A DNA stretch of 7,580 nucleotides. It comes from Pedobacter sp. UBA2067 (GTDB lineage: Bacteria; Bacteroidota; Bacteroidia; Sphingobacteriales; Sphingobacteriaceae). This document shows positions 6,501-7,580 of this stretch, piece after piece. Location of the stretch: assembly GCA_002333205.1 (NCBI GenBank), contig DDAD01000122.1, positions 36,661 to 44,240 of the forward strand. Reading direction: 5' to 3'. The translations under genes were made by a program, and so were the position numbers. The notes under the pieces were generated by a model. It worked only from the letters and a program-made list of their open reading frames with translations, did not search any database and was not told where the DNA came from. Positions within the stretch are counted from its first letter, which is position 1. Every line of letters starts with the position of its first letter.

Positions 6501-7580
6501 ATGAAGAACTATTTTCGAAAGGGCCTGCTTGCCGCTACGATCATTTTAAGCGCAGCCGTTACTGGTAAAAGCCAGACGGCAACTTACACCAAGTATGTAA
6601 ATACTTTTATTGGAACCTATCCGCTCACAGATCCTAAAATTCTCGGATACGAACTACCAGAAGGCTGGAGATCATGGGCAGGCTTAACATTCCCCGGCAG
6701 TTCACTCCCTAATGCCATGGTACAGCTCAGTCCGATGACGGAGTATGGCTCTGGTGCCGGATATGAATATGAAGACAATGTGATCTATGCCTTTACGCAC
6801 ACCAATAAAGGCCACTGGAATCTCTGCAATATTCCCGTCCTGCCAGTTTCCAACCCAGGTAAAAATTTAGCTTCGTTGAATAAAGGTTTCAAGTTCGGTT
6901 CGGCCTTTTCCCACAAGAAAGAAAGCGCTGCCCCAGGTTTTTACCAGGTTTACCTGGACGACTATAATGTTAACGTTAGCCTCACTTCTACCCTGCGGGC
7001 CGGTTATCATAAATATGAATTCAAGGATAACAACAATCGGCAAATCCTATTCGATCTGGCAAGAGCAAACAACAGGATCTCTAATTGGAGTATCGAACAG
7101 GTTGGAAACAACGTGATTAAAGGTCATCAGCAAACCGGAGAAAAGATCTTTTTTTATGCGGTGTTAAACACCAATATCAGCAAGCTGCAAAAGCAAGAAG
7201 AAGGTAAGGAAAGTGGCTATGCGCTGGTACATTTAGTAAATGGCGGCAATGGCCCGGTTGAAATGAAGATCGGGTTATCTTTCGTGAGTGCGGAAAACGC
7301 CAGGCAAAACCTCGAAGCGGAGATCGGCACTAAAAACTTCAACCAGATCGTTGCCGAAGGCACAAAGAAATGGGAGTCGCTGTTATCGACCATACAGGTA
7401 AAAGGTGGAACCGAGAAGCAGAAACAAATGCTTTATTCTTCCTTATACCGCTCGTTTTTATGGCCAGCATTACGAAGCGATATTAATGGAGAATTTACGG
7501 ATGCCAAACACAACAAAGCTAAGGCAGATTACAACTACTACACAGAACCTTCCTTATGGGACACTTATCGGAATAAAGAG
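6501..7580 (+). CDS. GH92 family glycosidase (probable secreted alpha-mannosidase), 3' end beyond window
   Basis: An open frame of 360 codons runs from ATG 6501 off the window edge without a stop; GH92 enzymes are usually about 740-780 residues, so roughly half is present. Residues 1-25 form a Sec signal peptide (MKNYFRKGLLAATIILSAAV) with no lipobox Cys, pointing to a periplasmic or secreted enzyme. The N-terminal beta-sandwich domain (about 32-275) shows YVNTFIGT, FPGSSLPNAMVQLSP and GAGYEYEDNVIYAFTHT. The catalytic helical domain begins near 285 (MLYSSLYRSFLWPALRSDIN, YYTEPSLWDTYRNK). Family members are calcium-dependent exo-alpha-mannosidases acting on N-glycans or mannans; the catalytic acid, base and calcium ligands lie further downstream and cannot be checked. 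The segment after THT reads NKGHWNLCNIPVLP instead of the commoner LSGTG-type motif, suggesting a distinct subgroup. It is divergent from the sigma factor and near a SusC/SusD pair, consistent with a glycan-use locus. Linkage specificity is not determinable. Confidence 0.93.
   Translation, partial: MKNYFRKGLLAATIILSAAVTGKSQTATYTKYVNTFIGTYPLTDPKILGYELPEGWRSWAGLTFPGSSLPNAMVQLSPMTEYGSGAGYEYEDNVIYAFTHTNKGHWNLCNIPVLPVSNPGKNLASLNKGFKFGSAFSHKKESAAPGFYQVYLDDYNVNVSLTSTLRAGYHKYEFKDNNNRQILFDLARANNRISNWSIEQVGNNVIKGHQQTGEKIFFYAVLNTNISKLQKQEEGKESGYALVHLVNGGNGPVEMKIGLSFVSAENARQNLEAEIGTKNFNQIVAEGTKKWESLLSTIQVKGGTEKQKQMLYSSLYRSFLWPALRSDINGEFTDAKHNKAKADYNYYTEPSLWDTYRNKE

Noticed and set aside
1..7580. Mobile element, CRISPR array, toxin-antitoxin or phage-defence system
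   Set aside because: No transposase, integrase, terminal repeats, repeat-spacer pattern or defence-type domain was seen; all large frames belong to recognisable families.

Overview
The window looks like part of a polysaccharide-utilisation-type locus (PUL) from a Bacteroidota genome, most likely a Sphingobacteriaceae-like soil or water bacterium (Pedobacter or relatives). That placement is an inference from the protein types, the moderate-to-low GC and the lack of Shine-Dalgarno sequences. It rests on no database search. The SusC/SusD pair, an ECF sigma factor with a small membrane partner, and a GH92 glycosidase are all characteristic of this phylum.

Layout: positions 25-4738 (minus strand) hold a tandem SusC-like TonB-dependent transporter and SusD-like surface lipoprotein, 10 bp apart and surely one operon transcribed right to left. 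Positions 4739-5214 are an AT-rich stretch. It holds the susC upstream region with two perfect dyads (one is a 12-bp palindrome with a central CG, like a LacI/GalR-type operator), a possible 51-codon basic small ORF on the plus strand (4932-5087), and a hairpin (5134-5163) placed to end transcription from both sides. Positions 5215-6347 (minus) hold a two-gene operon: an ECF sigma factor followed 2 bp later by a four-helix membrane protein, probably its regulator. Positions 6348-6500 are a divergent intergenic region. From 6501 to the end (plus) runs the first 360 codons of a secreted GH92 family glycosidase (alpha-mannosidase family), cut by the window edge.

How they may work together: GH92 enzymes remove alpha-linked mannose from N-glycans or mannans, and SusC/SusD pairs import oligosaccharides across the outer membrane. 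The neighbourhood therefore suggests mannose-containing glycan use. The sigma/membrane-protein pair is not the FecI/FecR type that normally couples to SusC-like transporters, and this SusC has no STN signalling domain. A direct regulatory link between the pair and the flanking genes is therefore not shown.

No mobile element, CRISPR array, rRNA or tRNA is visible. Most of the window is recognisable PUL biology. The least explained parts are the small ORF with its convergent terminator, the operator-like palindrome, the non-ATG start of the sigma factor, and the variant N-terminal motif of the GH92 enzyme.
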